From: Nanobdellati archaeon
GTDB lineage: Archaea; Nanobdellota; Nanobdellia; UBA10117
Length of the DNA: 56,443 nucleotides
Assembly (NCBI GenBank): GCA_018304345.1
Contig: JAGVWI010000004.1
Location: 1 to 56,443 of the forward strand
Reading direction: 5' to 3'
The notes beneath the pieces were generated by a model. That model saw nothing but the letters and a program-made list of their open reading frames with translations, did no database searches and had not been told where the DNA came from. A program made the translations under genes and the position numbers. This document shows positions 40,388 to 50,300 of the stretch, one piece after another (within the stretch, counting starts at the first letter, position 1; every line of letters begins with the position of its first letter).

Positions 40388-41749
40388 ATGAAAATAATGC
40401 TCGTTTTTCCGCCATTAACTGTAAGTGAAAGGTATGCGAACAAAAATGTTGGTGATGTTGGAGGATATCTTCCTCCACTTGGATTGTTATATATGGCTGC
40501 AGTTTTAGAGCAAGCCGGCCACGAAGTTAGAGTGTTAGACTGCCCTGTAAATAAGTTTACTTCAGATGACGTCATTAAAAAAATTGGCGAATTCCGGCCA
40601 GATTGGGTTGGTATGGCTGCTGTAACCGTTCTAATAAATAGAGTTGTTGAGCTAAATGAAAAAATTCGGGAAAACTTTCCAGAAGTAAAAATATTAGTCG
40701 GCGGACCACACGCAACGATATGTCCTCAAGAAACAAGCGACAAAACTAAAGCCGATATAGTAATTACAAATGAAGTTGAAGACATTCTTTTAGATGTAAT
40801 TGAAAATTACGATAAGAAATACAAAAAGAAAAAAATCGTTGAAGGCAAACCTGTTTTGAATATAGATAAATTACCTATGCCTGCGCGGCATCTAATTGAT
40901 ATGAAATTATATACGTCTCTACCTAATAATTACAAACGCGATCCATATGCCGTTCATATGGTAACAACACGAGGCTGCCCATATACTTGTACTTTCTGCG
41001 CAAGTGCAAATGGAATTTTCAGGCAACGCAGCGTTGAAAATGTTATAGCTGAAATAAAACATCTGCAAAAAACATACGGAACAAAAGAAATTGTATTCTG
41101 GGATGATATTTTTACTTTGAACAAACACTGGGTGCATAAATTCTGCGATGCCATAATTAGCGAAGGGCTTGATATCGCTTGGAGCTGCGAAAGCCGCCTT
41201 GATTTGATTGCCGAAGATATGGTAAAAAAAATGGCGAAGGCTGGGTGCTGGAATATGTTTTTCGGAATTGAATCTGGCAATCAGGATATTCTTGACAACA
41301 TTAAAAAAAGAACTAACTTAGAGCTGATACGAAACGGTGTAAAATATGTTAAAGCTGCAGGAATAGAAGTAAGAGGTTCATTTATGCTCGGCTTGCCTGG
41401 CGAAACTCCAGAAAAAGCCCGCAATACTATAAAATTCGCGATTGAGCTTGATCCTGATTATGCTCAATTTTCTATCACAACACCTTATCCAGGAACAGAA
41501 CTTTACAAAACAATAAATGAGTGGGGTATTCTAAATGAAAATTTTGATAATTTCCACAATTGGTCGCCCGTGTTCATACCAAAAGGCTATAAGAATTCTG
41601 AAGAGCTACAGGCAATGCAGCGCGAGGCCTTCAGAAGATTTTATTTAAGACCAAAATATATTATACGGCGCATATCAAAGATTCGTTCGGCTGACGATAT
41701 AAAGCGGAATTTGAAGGGTGCGAGAATGGTGATGGGCTTTGCGACTTAA
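40388..41749 (+). CDS. Radical SAM protein with B12-binding-like N-domain
   Basis: 453 residues. The N-terminal ~150 residues are a Rossmann-like cobalamin-binding-type domain ('YLPPLGLLYMAAVLEQAGHEVRVLD', 'KILVGGPHATICPQE'), but the usual DxHxxG His ligand motif is not seen. The radical SAM core has C197, C201 and C204 ('GCPYTCTFC') for the 4Fe-4S cluster, plus 'FGIESGNQDILDNIKK' and 'GSFMLGLPGETPEKA'. Relatives (BchE/P-methylase class) methylate or rearrange unreactive carbons, here perhaps of a glycan or lipid carrier. The end 'FRRFYLRPKYIIRRI' is typical of this group. Confidence 0.88.
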   Translation: MKIMLVFPPLTVSERYANKNVGDVGGYLPPLGLLYMAAVLEQAGHEVRVLDCPVNKFTSDDVIKKIGEFRPDWVGMAAVTVLINRVVELNEKIRENFPEVKILVGGPHATICPQETSDKTKADIVITNEVEDILLDVIENYDKKYKKKKIVEGKPVLNIDKLPMPARHLIDMKLYTSLPNNYKRDPYAVHMVTTRGCPYTCTFCASANGIFRQRSVENVIAEIKHLQKTYGTKEIVFWDDIFTLNKHWVHKFCDAIISEGLDIAWSCESRLDLIAEDMVKKMAKAGCWNMFFGIESGNQDILDNIKKRTNLELIRNGVKYVKAAGIEVRGSFMLGLPGETPEKARNTIKFAIELDPDYAQFSITTPYPGTELYKTINEWGILNENFDNFHNWSPVFIPKGYKNSEELQAMQREAFRRFYLRPKYIIRRISKIRSADDIKRNLKGARMVMGFAT

Positions 41750-41771
41750 ATTAACAACGAGTGATTTGATT

Positions 41772-42155
41772 ATGGCTTCAAACGAAGACTTTCAAAATAT
41801 AATTTCGGAATTAAAATCAACCATTGGTTTGACTAATGTCATTGAACTAACAAATCTTGATAAATTAGAATTCAGAATACTTGAAGATTCAAATAATTTT
41901 GGAGTTAGATTTGCACTTGAGCGTAAACACACTTTAGTCGTAGTTCATAATTCAGAATTTAGACCTCCACTTGGGGCTATGGTGTTACACAAAAACGGCG
42001 AGTTAATTTTCCCGCCGCTTCCATTTCCAGAAGTTGGGGCGCTGAGTGTTATTTCCAGCTCACCGTCTGTTATTTTACACAAACATATAGTTAACAGATT
42101 TAACTTAAATTTAGAAGCTGAAGAGGCAACATTAATAATTGGTTTTGATATTTAA
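41772..42155 (+). CDS. Small soluble protein of unknown function
   Basis: 127 residues from the ATG at 41772 (the frame extends to a TTG at 41739, overlapping the radical SAM gene). It looks alpha+beta: 'NEDFQNIISELKSTIGLTNVIELTNLDKLEFRIL', then beta-strand-like 'GVRFALERKHTLVVVHNSEFRPPLGAMVLHKNGELIFPPLPF', ending 'ATLIIGFDI'. No family recognised. It sits between the radical SAM gene and aglB. Confidence 0.6.
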   Translation: MASNEDFQNIISELKSTIGLTNVIELTNLDKLEFRILEDSNNFGVRFALERKHTLVVVHNSEFRPPLGAMVLHKNGELIFPPLPFPEVGALSVISSSPSVILHKHIVNRFNLNLEAEEATLIIGFDI

Positions 42156-42216
42156 GTTCTAATGTATACTGGTGTATCTAAAAAAGATTTTTAAGAGTTG
42201 GGGAGCGTGGTTTTAT

Positions 42217-44796
42217 ATGAATTTACTTGAACAGCGCAAAGAACAGCTGATTAAACTATTTACTTCTGGAGATTATAAAAAATTCGATCTGAAACTTATA
42301 TATCCAATATTATTTTTTGGAATTATCGTACTTTCTCTATGGATCAGAACACGAAATTTAGGAATGCTTGCGGGCAAATACCTGATCGAACTTGATTCAT
42401 ATTTTTTCTATAGGCTTGCTAAAACCATAACAGAAACAGGAAGTCTACCTGATATAGATCCTATGCGTTATGCGCCTATTGGTTATTCAACCGCGCCGTA
42501 CAAATTCTTTGCATTAACTCTAGCAAAGTTTTACGAATTTACACATTTTTTCGCTCCAAACCTAACGCAAATTGAGTGGCATATCTATTATCCTCCCGTT
42601 ATTACGGCTATTAGTTTTATTTTCTTATTTTTATTGCTAAGAGAAATATTTGATTCGAAGATTGCGCTGGTTTCAACTGCATTTCTTGCAGTTATTCCAG
42701 GATACATACAAAGAACATCTGCTGGATTTGCCGACCATGAAGCTATGGCGCTACTATGGATGTTTTTATCACTTTGGCTGTTCGTTATGATGTGGAAATC
42801 TGATGATATAAAACGACTACTCATCTTCGCTGCTGCATCTGGAATTTTCGCTGCATTTATGATAATGACTTGGGGTGGATTCCGTTTCCTTACTCTCACA
42901 ATTGGAATATTTTTCATAATAGTGCAATTGTTTTCTAAAATAACGCAAAAACAATTTATTGGCTATGTAGTATGGTTCATACCATTTATTACTGCGTGGA
43001 ATTTCCAATTTTATCACGGCTTTTCGTTCGGAATGTTTACGAGTGTAGAAAATATGGTTATGATTTTCGGTATACTGCTTTATGTCGCAATAATTCTATT
43101 AAAGAAAACTAAAATTTATGACCTTACTCATAAATACATTCCAATAGAATTTGTTTCAGCAGTACTAGTGGCTATCGTCGGCTTGATTATTGTAATGGTT
43201 TTAGGAATAATAAATTTTGGGACGTTGATTGAGCCATTGCTTAGTATATCTGAAACAGCTACATCGTCTACGAGATTTGGATTTACAGTTTCCGAATCGC
43301 AGAATCCATTTTTTTTTGGTTCTTCTGGATGGTGGAGTAACTTTGCTTTTACAATGATATTTGGTTTTCTTGGTTCTGTTTTAATGGCATATAACTTATT
43401 CGCCGTTAAAATACAAGACGCTAAAATAATAGAAAAATTAAAACATAACAAATTGGCTTTTCTTGCTGCAACAACATATGCGAGTTTTTTCTTAGTATTT
43501 GTTTTCGCTAGGCTATCAACACAACCGGAACACCAAAAAATAGTACAATTCTTTTCTGGTACTTATCTATACGGGGTATTCTTACTACTCGGCGCCTTCA
43601 TTGGAATATATTTGTATATCTACAAAACAGATAAGTCCACTGAAATTTTTACTACAGAAAAGATGTTACTACTATTAGTATTTGTATTATTTATGCTCAG
43701 CTTACTAACATCTAGAGGTCAGATAAGAATTTTGTTTATGTTCGCACCAGTTATATGCATTGCAACAGGTTATTTCGTAGTTAATGCTACGCAATTTATG
43801 ATAAATGGAAACAAAATCTGGAAGATTTTAGCTGTTGTGCTAATTATTTTCACTATATTTTCATTCCAAAGTGCGACAGCGACATCTATAGAGATAAACA
43901 AATACACTGGTTCTATGATTCCAGGACAATGGGATCAGGCAATGACTTTCCTTCGTGAGCAAACACCAGAAGGTTCGGTTGTAACACACTGGTGGGATTA
44001 TGGGTATATGACTCAAACTGTCGGAGAACGGCCATCTGTTACTGACGGCGGAAATGTGCGTCCGTGGAATCACGCATCAGGACGTTATTTCTTAACTGGA
44101 AAAGATGATAAAACTACACTTGAATATTTCAAAACACACGATGTGTCTTATTTCTTAATTTCAAAAGAAGAAATACCAAAATACCACGCATTTTCATTCA
44201 TAGGTTCTGATGAAAATTTTGACAGGCAAAGTACAATTGGAACTTTTGTCTTAAATGACCAAAAGGAAATTCGCGACGGCGTAACTTTAATTTACACTGG
44301 TGGCTGGGGTTTAGATAAAACCTACAAGCTAAATGATATAGTTTTGACTCCAGACAACGCAGGCATATTTGCATTTTCTATAACTTTAGATAATTCAAGT
44401 GAAATACTAACGCCTTTCGCATATGTAACGCAAAATAATAAGCAATACCAAATGAGTATAAGCTGTCTTTACGTAAATAACAAGAAAATAGAATTCCCCG
44501 TAACACAGCCATATATGCCTGGCTGTTTGGTTTTAGTGCCGTATTATCAAAGTGATACGCAAGCGCTGCAAACGGGCGGCGCACTATGGTTATCTGAAAA
44601 AGTTTGGGATACAAATATGGCTAAACTTTACATATATGGTGAAGACAATCCCAACTTTGAACTGGTTTACTCTGATGCAACTCCTTTAGGATACTATCAA
44701 GGCCAGCTAATAGGTCCAATAAAAATTTGGAAAGTAAATTATCCAGATGGCATAAAAGCTGATCCAAAGTATCTAGAAGAGAGCAAGTATGGTTAG
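42217..44796 (+). CDS. aglB: Oligosaccharyltransferase AglB (STT3 family)
   Basis: Transfers the lipid-linked glycan onto Asn in N-X-S/T sequons outside the cell. 859 residues from the ATG at 42217. A TATA-like TTTTTAAGA is about 25 nt upstream; the frame extends 15 codons to a GTG. The first external loop 'KYLIELDSYFFYRLAKTI' carries the catalytic acidic region. About 13 spans follow to residue ~565, then a soluble domain with the WWDYGYM signature (about residue 592) and 'ERPSVTDGGNVRPWNHASGRYFL'. A beta-rich C-terminal domain with two cysteines completes it. It is the centre of the glycosylation island, and the next gene overlaps its stop by 8 bp. Confidence 0.95.
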   Translation: MNLLEQRKEQLIKLFTSGDYKKFDLKLIYPILFFGIIVLSLWIRTRNLGMLAGKYLIELDSYFFYRLAKTITETGSLPDIDPMRYAPIGYSTAPYKFFALTLAKFYEFTHFFAPNLTQIEWHIYYPPVITAISFIFLFLLLREIFDSKIALVSTAFLAVIPGYIQRTSAGFADHEAMALLWMFLSLWLFVMMWKSDDIKRLLIFAAASGIFAAFMIMTWGGFRFLTLTIGIFFIIVQLFSKITQKQFIGYVVWFIPFITAWNFQFYHGFSFGMFTSVENMVMIFGILLYVAIILLKKTKIYDLTHKYIPIEFVSAVLVAIVGLIIVMVLGIINFGTLIEPLLSISETATSSTRFGFTVSESQNPFFFGSSGWWSNFAFTMIFGFLGSVLMAYNLFAVKIQDAKIIEKLKHNKLAFLAATTYASFFLVFVFARLSTQPEHQKIVQFFSGTYLYGVFLLLGAFIGIYLYIYKTDKSTEIFTTEKMLLLLVFVLFMLSLLTSRGQIRILFMFAPVICIATGYFVVNATQFMINGNKIWKILAVVLIIFTIFSFQSATATSIEINKYTGSMIPGQWDQAMTFLREQTPEGSVVTHWWDYGYMTQTVGERPSVTDGGNVRPWNHASGRYFLTGKDDKTTLEYFKTHDVSYFLISKEEIPKYHAFSFIGSDENFDRQSTIGTFVLNDQKEIRDGVTLIYTGGWGLDKTYKLNDIVLTPDNAGIFAFSITLDNSSEILTPFAYVTQNNKQYQMSISCLYVNNKKIEFPVTQPYMPGCLVLVPYYQSDTQALQTGGALWLSEKVWDTNMAKLYIYGEDNPNFELVYSDATPLGYYQGQLIGPIKIWKVNYPDGIKADPKYLEESKYG

Positions 44797-45775
44797 TGAT
44801 TTTTTAATTTTAATTGGTATAAGTTTTGTAACAACGCTAATTATAACGCCATCAGTTATAAATTATTTAAAAAATATAAAATTACAAGTGCTTGATGTTC
44901 ATAAAATTGGTGAACCCTCTGTGCCGAGATCTGGCGGCATAGCTATTCTACCTGGTATAATTGGAAGTTTGTTAGCATTAGTTTTCATTAACGTGTTTGT
45001 TAGGCAGTTAAACAGCGATATAATTTATTTGCTTGCTGCAATAATTACGCTAACGCTAATTACTTTCATAGGTTTCTTTGACGACTTGCGCATTCGTATG
45101 GATTCAAGAGGTGAAGGCGGACTCAAACAATGGCAAAAGCCATTGCTTTCTTTTCCAGCAGCAATTCCGTTGATGGCGGTCGTCGCAGGAACAACAATAT
45201 TAGCTCTTCCATTTATAGGCAAAGTAAATTTCGGAATATTCTATCCATTAATTTTAGTTCCAATCGGAGTTGTTGGCGCCGCAAATATGGTCAATATGTT
45301 AGAAGGCTTAAACGGACTTGGAACAGGAATGGGAATAGTTTACACTGGCTCACTTGGGTTATTTGCATACTATCATAACGCGTATATTGCTGCAGCAATA
45401 GCATTTGCTGTATTTGGAAGTCTTATTGCATTCTGGCATTTCCATAAAACTCCTGCTAAAATACTAGCTGGAGATTCGCTTACTTACCTACTCGGTGCCA
45501 CCATAGCTACGATAGCTATACTTGGTAACATAGAAAAAGCGGCGCTCATAATTTCTATTCCATTTTTTATTGAACTTGCACTAAAGATGCGCGGCGGCTT
45601 GAGACACACAACGATAGGAAAAATAAATTCATCCGGTAAACTTGAATCTAAATACGATAAAATTTATTCACTGCCGCACATATGGATGAGAACAGGCAAG
45701 TATACAGAAACGCAAATAGTAAATTATCTAATATTACTGCAATTATTTTTTGCTGTTTTAATTTGGTTCGTTTAA
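44789..45775 (+). CDS. Polyprenyl-phosphate HexNAc-1-phosphate transferase (GPT/AglH-like, MraY family)
   Basis: Starts lipid-linked glycan synthesis by moving a HexNAc-1-phosphate from UDP onto dolichyl phosphate. 328 residues, about 10 spans. It has 'PRSGGIAIL' (46-54), FDD with D98/D99, and 'ANMVNMLEGLNGLGTG' (165-180), the active-site loop. 'HFHKTPAKILAGDSLTYLLGATIATIA' and 'IPFFIELALKMRGG' resemble the eukaryotic/archaeal Alg7/AglH branch more than bacterial MraY. It overlaps aglB by 8 bp, so the two are translationally coupled. Confidence 0.9.
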   Translation: MVSDFLILIGISFVTTLIITPSVINYLKNIKLQVLDVHKIGEPSVPRSGGIAILPGIIGSLLALVFINVFVRQLNSDIIYLLAAIITLTLITFIGFFDDLRIRMDSRGEGGLKQWQKPLLSFPAAIPLMAVVAGTTILALPFIGKVNFGIFYPLILVPIGVVGAANMVNMLEGLNGLGTGMGIVYTGSLGLFAYYHNAYIAAAIAFAVFGSLIAFWHFHKTPAKILAGDSLTYLLGATIATIAILGNIEKAALIISIPFFIELALKMRGGLRHTTIGKINSSGKLESKYDKIYSLPHIWMRTGKYTETQIVNYLILLQLFFAVLIWFV

Positions 45776-45788
45776 ATATAAGGTTACA

Positions 45789-47024
45789 ATGATTAATAAA
45801 TTACTAAACACGATAAAAAATGATACCTTGGTTAAACAGAATATTATTCTTTTTGCCGGCACTATGACTTTAAATGTGCTAAATTACTTTTATCATTTTG
45901 CGGTCGGAAGAATATTAGGACCGGCAGATTATGGAATTCTTGCTGTATTTTTCTCCATAATTTATATTTTGTTTGCACCCGTCAACACAATACAAACCAT
46001 ACTAACAAAATTTACCGCAGACTTTATCGCTAAAAACGAAACCGGTAAAGTAGCATACTTACTGAAAAGATCTTTGCAAATATTAGGTTACATAAGTTTA
46101 CTTATCTTCGGTATATTCTTCCTATTTAGTCCGCAAATCGCTAAATTCCTGCTAATAGATAATATAAATTACGTGCGATTATTTAGCATCGCATTTCTTG
46201 TAATATTTGTAACTGCCGTTACCAGGGGTTTCCTCCAGGGCTATCAGAATTTCAAAATACTGAGCGCTTCATTAATATTAGAAGGTGCTGCAAAATTTAG
46301 CATAGCGCTGCTTTTGATTTATTTTGGCTTTAATTTATACGGCGCCATAGTAGCCATATCATTAGCATTGCTTTTTTCTTTCCTATTTACTTTTTACTAT
46401 TTACAAAAATTAATTCCAAAGGATGCCATTAAGGTGGATAGCTCTGCGATATATGCATACTCATTGCCAGTTTTGATTACAATGATGGTAATAACTGCAA
46501 TGTATACTTTTGATGTTATTCTTGTCAAACATTTTTTTGAACCAGTTACTGCCGGCTTATATGCTGCTGCTTCTTTGCTCGGCAAGATAATATTCTTTGC
46601 ATCGTATTCATTCAGCTGGGTGATGTTTCCAAAAATAGCTGAAGCTTATTCAAAAGGCGAGGAATACAAACATATTTTTAGAAAGTCATTACTTCTTGTT
46701 AGCATATTAGTAGCTATTGCCGTTTTTGTATACTGGCTTATACCAGATCTTGTTGTTGGTTTATTATTCGGTGTAGAATACTTGGCCGTAACTGATCTTA
46801 TAGCGCCATTTGGTTTAGCTATGGGTTTATTCTCTATCGCATTCATAGTGACAAACTATTATTTATCAACAAATAGAACTAAATTTATCTACGTTTTAGC
46901 GGCCTTCGCTATATTAGAAATAGCTGCTATTTGGTTCTTTCATCAAACTCTTGAACAAGTCGTAAATATTTTACTCGCCACTATGTTAGCTTTAGTAATT
47001 TCGCTGTTTATAGTTAGAAAATAG
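45789..47024 (+). CDS. Oligosaccharide flippase (Wzx/MurJ-like, MOP superfamily)
   Basis: 411 residues with about 12 spans and short loops. The N-terminal 'ILFAGTMTLNVLNYFYHFAVGRILGPADYGILAVFFSIIYIL' is the standard opening of polysaccharide-biosynthesis flippases; a mid-protein 'FLQGYQNFKILSASLILEGAAKF' is also typical. It likely flips the lipid-linked glycan across the membrane for AglB. It follows the GPT gene by 13 bp, completing a transfer - start - flip gene trio. Confidence 0.9.
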   Translation: MINKLLNTIKNDTLVKQNIILFAGTMTLNVLNYFYHFAVGRILGPADYGILAVFFSIIYILFAPVNTIQTILTKFTADFIAKNETGKVAYLLKRSLQILGYISLLIFGIFFLFSPQIAKFLLIDNINYVRLFSIAFLVIFVTAVTRGFLQGYQNFKILSASLILEGAAKFSIALLLIYFGFNLYGAIVAISLALLFSFLFTFYYLQKLIPKDAIKVDSSAIYAYSLPVLITMMVITAMYTFDVILVKHFFEPVTAGLYAAASLLGKIIFFASYSFSWVMFPKIAEAYSKGEEYKHIFRKSLLLVSILVAIAVFVYWLIPDLVVGLLFGVEYLAVTDLIAPFGLAMGLFSIAFIVTNYYLSTNRTKFIYVLAAFAILEIAAIWFFHQTLEQVVNILLATMLALVISLFIVRK

Positions 47025-47070
47025 CACACCACGGCGTTAGATTTTTAATCTTTGTGGGAATCAAACTCAT

Positions 47071-48018
47071 ATGGATAAAGTTTCGGTAATTCTTGCATTC
47101 TATAACGAAGAACTAACTATAGACGCTTGTTTGAACTCATTAGTAAATCAAACCTACAAAAACAAAGAGTTAGTATTGGTTGACGACAGCTCGGAAGATA
47201 AAAGCACATCAATAGCTAAAGATTTTGAAAAGCGCTATGATTTCATAAAATATGTACGGATAGAACACAGAGATGAACTTCAAGAATGGCCAAGAATTCA
47301 AGGCGCTAAATCATCTACTGGGACAATCTTATTTATGGCTGAAGCTGATGCTAAATACTCCGCAGATTATATTGAACTCTGCGTAAAACATCTATCTGAT
47401 AAAAAAGTAGGCGGTGTTGTAGGAAAATTAAACGTTTGGGAACCAAAGACTTTCATTTCTAAATACAAAGCTCTGACAATAAATCCACGATTTGAAGATA
47501 TAGCAAATATGAATTCAGAACTGGCTAAAGGTAACATTGCTGTTTGGGTATTTCGTAAAGATGTATTTTATGGCTGTGATGGATATAGAGATGGTTACTA
47601 CGGCGAAGAACGAAACCTATCAAAAAGAATGACGGACAAAGGCTACAAACTAGCATACGAACCGAATGCAAAATGGTGGCACCGATGGCGGGAAAATATT
47701 GGCGAAACGATTGAAAGTTATTTCCATTTCGGCAGGAAAATGTATGCTTTAAACAAAGATAATAAACATCAAATACTAAAAAATATATATTTTCTTCTAC
47801 CGTTTCCGCTATTAGTATTATCTTTGTTCAATAGCTTATTTTTGGTGCTATTATTTTTGCACTTCGCTGTATTGGAAAAATCAGGACTTGAGCTTTACAA
47901 AAAATCAAAAGGTAATGAATTTAGAAATTATGCACTGCTGTCGCCAATAGTATCATATCTTCAGAATATACCTTTTGCAGTAGGATTTTTTTACGGCGGA
48001 TTAAGTTTCAGGGAGTAA
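47071..48018 (+). CDS. Glycosyltransferase family 2 with EAD metal motif
   Basis: 315 residues. 'VSVILAFYNEELTIDACLNSLVNQTYKNKELVLVDDSSEDKS' is the GT2 fold start. The DxD position reads E91-A-D93 ('LFMAEADAKYS'), a conservative change that may still bind metal. 'YGEERNLSKRMTDKGYKLAYEPNAKWWHRWRENIGETI' covers the acceptor side. Two spans lie near the C-terminus (about 235-280), so it is membrane-bound. A T-rich TATA-like box is about 25 nt upstream. It overlaps the convergent dehydrogenase by 18 bp. Confidence 0.85.
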   Translation: MDKVSVILAFYNEELTIDACLNSLVNQTYKNKELVLVDDSSEDKSTSIAKDFEKRYDFIKYVRIEHRDELQEWPRIQGAKSSTGTILFMAEADAKYSADYIELCVKHLSDKKVGGVVGKLNVWEPKTFISKYKALTINPRFEDIANMNSELAKGNIAVWVFRKDVFYGCDGYRDGYYGEERNLSKRMTDKGYKLAYEPNAKWWHRWRENIGETIESYFHFGRKMYALNKDNKHQILKNIYFLLPFPLLVLSLFNSLFLVLLFLHFAVLEKSGLELYKKSKGNEFRNYALLSPIVSYLQNIPFAVGFFYGGLSFRE

Positions 48019-49326
48019 TATTCTACCGCCGATACCAAATACAGGCACGTGCTTTTTATCTAATGAATTTTTGCCGTCCATTATGAATTTCAAATTCTTT
48101 AGTTTTGTAAAATCTAAATTTACGATGTGCGTATGATCGCATCCAATAACAGCTATATGACATTCATCTGTTTCTGGACTAAATACGCTGAAGCTTTTGC
48201 CGCGTAACTCTTCTTTGCTAAATAATTCATCATAAACTTTGACATCGAATCCTTCATTTTGCACTAAGTTGTGAAATATTAGTGCTGGGCTTAATCGCGT
48301 ATCTCTGATATTTTTCTTATACGCCAATCCAAAAATTACGACTTTTGTTTTTTCTGGTTTCAAATCAAACTCTGTACATTTATTTAATAAATTATATAAT
48401 ACATAGTAAGGCATACTTTCGTTTGTATTTAATGCTAAACTTAAGATTGGAAATTTTACGCTGACGTCCTCCCCAGACGAAATTAAATAATAAGGATCTT
48501 CTGGTATACAATGACCGCCAACACCTATGCTCGGATAATGCGGCATAAAGCCGTAAGGTTTAGTCGCTGCGGTTGTAATTATTTCGTGCATATCAATCTT
48601 AGATACATCGCAAAATTTAGCCACTTCATTTACAAAGCCTATATTTAGTGCTCTAAAACTATTCTCTATCATTTTTACCATTTCAGCTGCCTCTAATGAT
48701 GAAACTGGAACTACTTTTTTCATAAATGAGCTGTAAAATAATACTGCTAATTTTGTGCTTTCTTTATTTATACCGCCCACAACTTTTGGTATATCTGTTA
48801 AACTTATTGGATTTCCTGGATCAATTCGTTCTGGAGATGCGACTACAAAAAAATCCTTACCAGCCTCTAAACCAGATTCCGCTTCTATTACGGAGCATAA
48901 GATTTTACGTGTCATTTTCGGTCCCACTGTGCTTTCATTTATTATCAAATCTCCTCTCTTTACGTGTTTACCAATATATTTAGCAACAGAACGTATAAAA
49001 GTCAAATCTGGATATTTATCTAAACTCGGAGTTGGTACGCAAATTATTTTTATATCTGATTTTGCTGCTGCTGCTTCTGGGGAAGAAAAATCCAATCTAC
49101 GCGTTATAACTAATTGCTCAAATGCGCTGTCAAGTTTCATATCAGGCAGCGGATTTTTTCCGACTGCCAGCATTTCAATTTTATTTGTATCAACATCCGC
49201 GCCAGTTGTTTTGAATCCGACCTTAGCTATCTCAACTGCCAAAGGTAATCCAACGTAACCCAAACCAAAAACGCCCACTCTGGCTTCTTTTAATTTTATT
49301 ATACTTTCGAGTTGTTTTGCATCCAT
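48001..49326 (-). CDS. wecC: UDP-N-acetyl-D-mannosaminuronate dehydrogenase-type enzyme (WecC-like)
   Basis: Nucleotide-sugar dehydrogenase that oxidises C6 of a UDP-hexose or UDP-HexNAc to the uronic acid with NAD. 441 residues from the ATG at 49324-49326 (a TTG two codons earlier is possible). Rossmann motif GLGYVG (21-26), 'CVPTPSLDKYPDLTFI', K217/N221 ('EMVKMIENSFRALN'), and catalytic C272 in 'GVGGHCIPEDPYYL'. The C-terminal UDP-binding domain has 'GLAYKKNIRDTRLSPAL'. It overlaps the upstream epimerase by 28 bp. Whether it makes ManNAcA, GlcA or GalA cannot be read directly; WecC-like is the best fit. Confidence 0.88.
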   Translation of the reverse strand: MDAKQLESIIKLKEARVGVFGLGYVGLPLAVEIAKVGFKTTGADVDTNKIEMLAVGKNPLPDMKLDSAFEQLVITRRLDFSSPEAAAAKSDIKIICVPTPSLDKYPDLTFIRSVAKYIGKHVKRGDLIINESTVGPKMTRKILCSVIEAESGLEAGKDFFVVASPERIDPGNPISLTDIPKVVGGINKESTKLAVLFYSSFMKKVVPVSSLEAAEMVKMIENSFRALNIGFVNEVAKFCDVSKIDMHEIITTAATKPYGFMPHYPSIGVGGHCIPEDPYYLISSGEDVSVKFPILSLALNTNESMPYYVLYNLLNKCTEFDLKPEKTKVVIFGLAYKKNIRDTRLSPALIFHNLVQNEGFDVKVYDELFSKEELRGKSFSVFSPETDECHIAVIGCDHTHIVNLDFTKLKNLKFIMDGKNSLDKKHVPVFGIGGRILLPET

Positions 49327-50249
49327 TCCCAAGTTTTAGTTAACCCCTCTTCCAAGTCTACTTTAGGCTCCCAACCTAGTACATCTCTAGCTTTGCTGCT
49401 GTCTCCGCATCTTCTTCTTGAATCGTAACTTCGTGCTGATTCATGTATTACGGATAAATTCTTGCCAGTAATTTTCTTAACCAAATTTACTAATTCTAAT
49501 ATTTTGGTTTCGCGCTCTGTCCCGATGTTAAAATAATCCCCTTTTGTTTTCGTATTTACGGCTAAAAGATTCGCATCGCATACATCATTTATGTAAGTAA
49601 AAGCTCTTGTTTGATGTCCGTCCCCATAAACTACTAACGGCTTATTCTCTAATGCATTACGCAGAAAAATACCTCCAACAAATCCATAAGACGCTGAAGA
49701 TGTCTGGTGTGGCCCGTATGCATTAAAATATCTGAAAGAGCAAGTATCTATACCATAATTTTCATACATAACTTTACAGGCGTTTTCTGCTAACTTTTTT
49801 GCGATACCATATGCAGTTACTCTGTAATCAATATAATCCATTTCGCCAGTTTTTTTAGCTTCGGATATTTCGAGAGGTTCGCCATAAACTTCTGACGATG
49901 ATGCAAAAATAAGCTTCTTTGTTGAGCTATTCAAAACCTGCTCAAAAAATATGTGATTATCGTGCGCATTTACCTGAAATACTTTCCACGGATTTTTTAC
50001 AACGTTTACTACGCCTAAAAATGCTGCGTTATGAAGAACTACATCTACGTCATACAATGCTCGGCGAACCACTTCTTTATCACCTATTGAACCGCGAAAT
50101 AATTTTATTTTATCTTTCATATCATCGAGATTTTCTAAACTGCCTGTTGAGAAATCATCTAATACAGATACCTCATAATTTCTTTCTAAAAAATATCTAA
50201 CTAAGTTACAGCCGATAAAACCAGCACCGCCAGTCACTAACACTCTCAT
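49299..50249 (-). CDS. NAD-dependent nucleotide-sugar epimerase/dehydratase (extended SDR)
   Basis: 316 residues. Glycine-rich 'VTGGAGFIGCNLVRYFL' at the start and catalytic Y147-x3-K151 in 'AYGIAKKLAEN'; the Ser of the triad lies in 'IFASSSEVYGEP'. 'FRYFNAYGPHQ...YGFVGGIFLRNALENKPLVVYGDGHQTRAFTYINDVCDANLLAV' matches GalE/WbpP-like 4-epimerases. Together with the following dehydrogenase it probably supplies an activated uronic acid or HexNAc for the glycan. It is divergent from the methyltransferase across 51 bp. Confidence 0.88.
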   Translation of the reverse strand: MRVLVTGGAGFIGCNLVRYFLERNYEVSVLDDFSTGSLENLDDMKDKIKLFRGSIGDKEVVRRALYDVDVVLHNAAFLGVVNVVKNPWKVFQVNAHDNHIFFEQVLNSSTKKLIFASSSEVYGEPLEISEAKKTGEMDYIDYRVTAYGIAKKLAENACKVMYENYGIDTCSFRYFNAYGPHQTSSASYGFVGGIFLRNALENKPLVVYGDGHQTRAFTYINDVCDANLLAVNTKTKGDYFNIGTERETKILELVNLVKKITGKNLSVIHESARSYDSRRRCGDSSKARDVLGWEPKVDLEEGLTKTWEWMQNNSKV

Positions 50250-50300
50250 TTATTCGCCGAATTAGATTAAGCTTAAAAGAGTTTCTAAGTAACACTAGTA
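50250..50300. promoter_or_regulatory. 51-bp symmetric divergent promoter
   Basis: The central AT box TTAAAA (50273-50278) is about 25-26 nt from both the epimerase and methyltransferase start codons; no other candidate box exists. Confidence 0.55.

Noticed and set aside
42172-42216. GTG start for AglB 15 codons upstream
   Set aside because: The TATA-like TTTTTAAGA lies inside that stretch and is at the right distance for the ATG at 42217.
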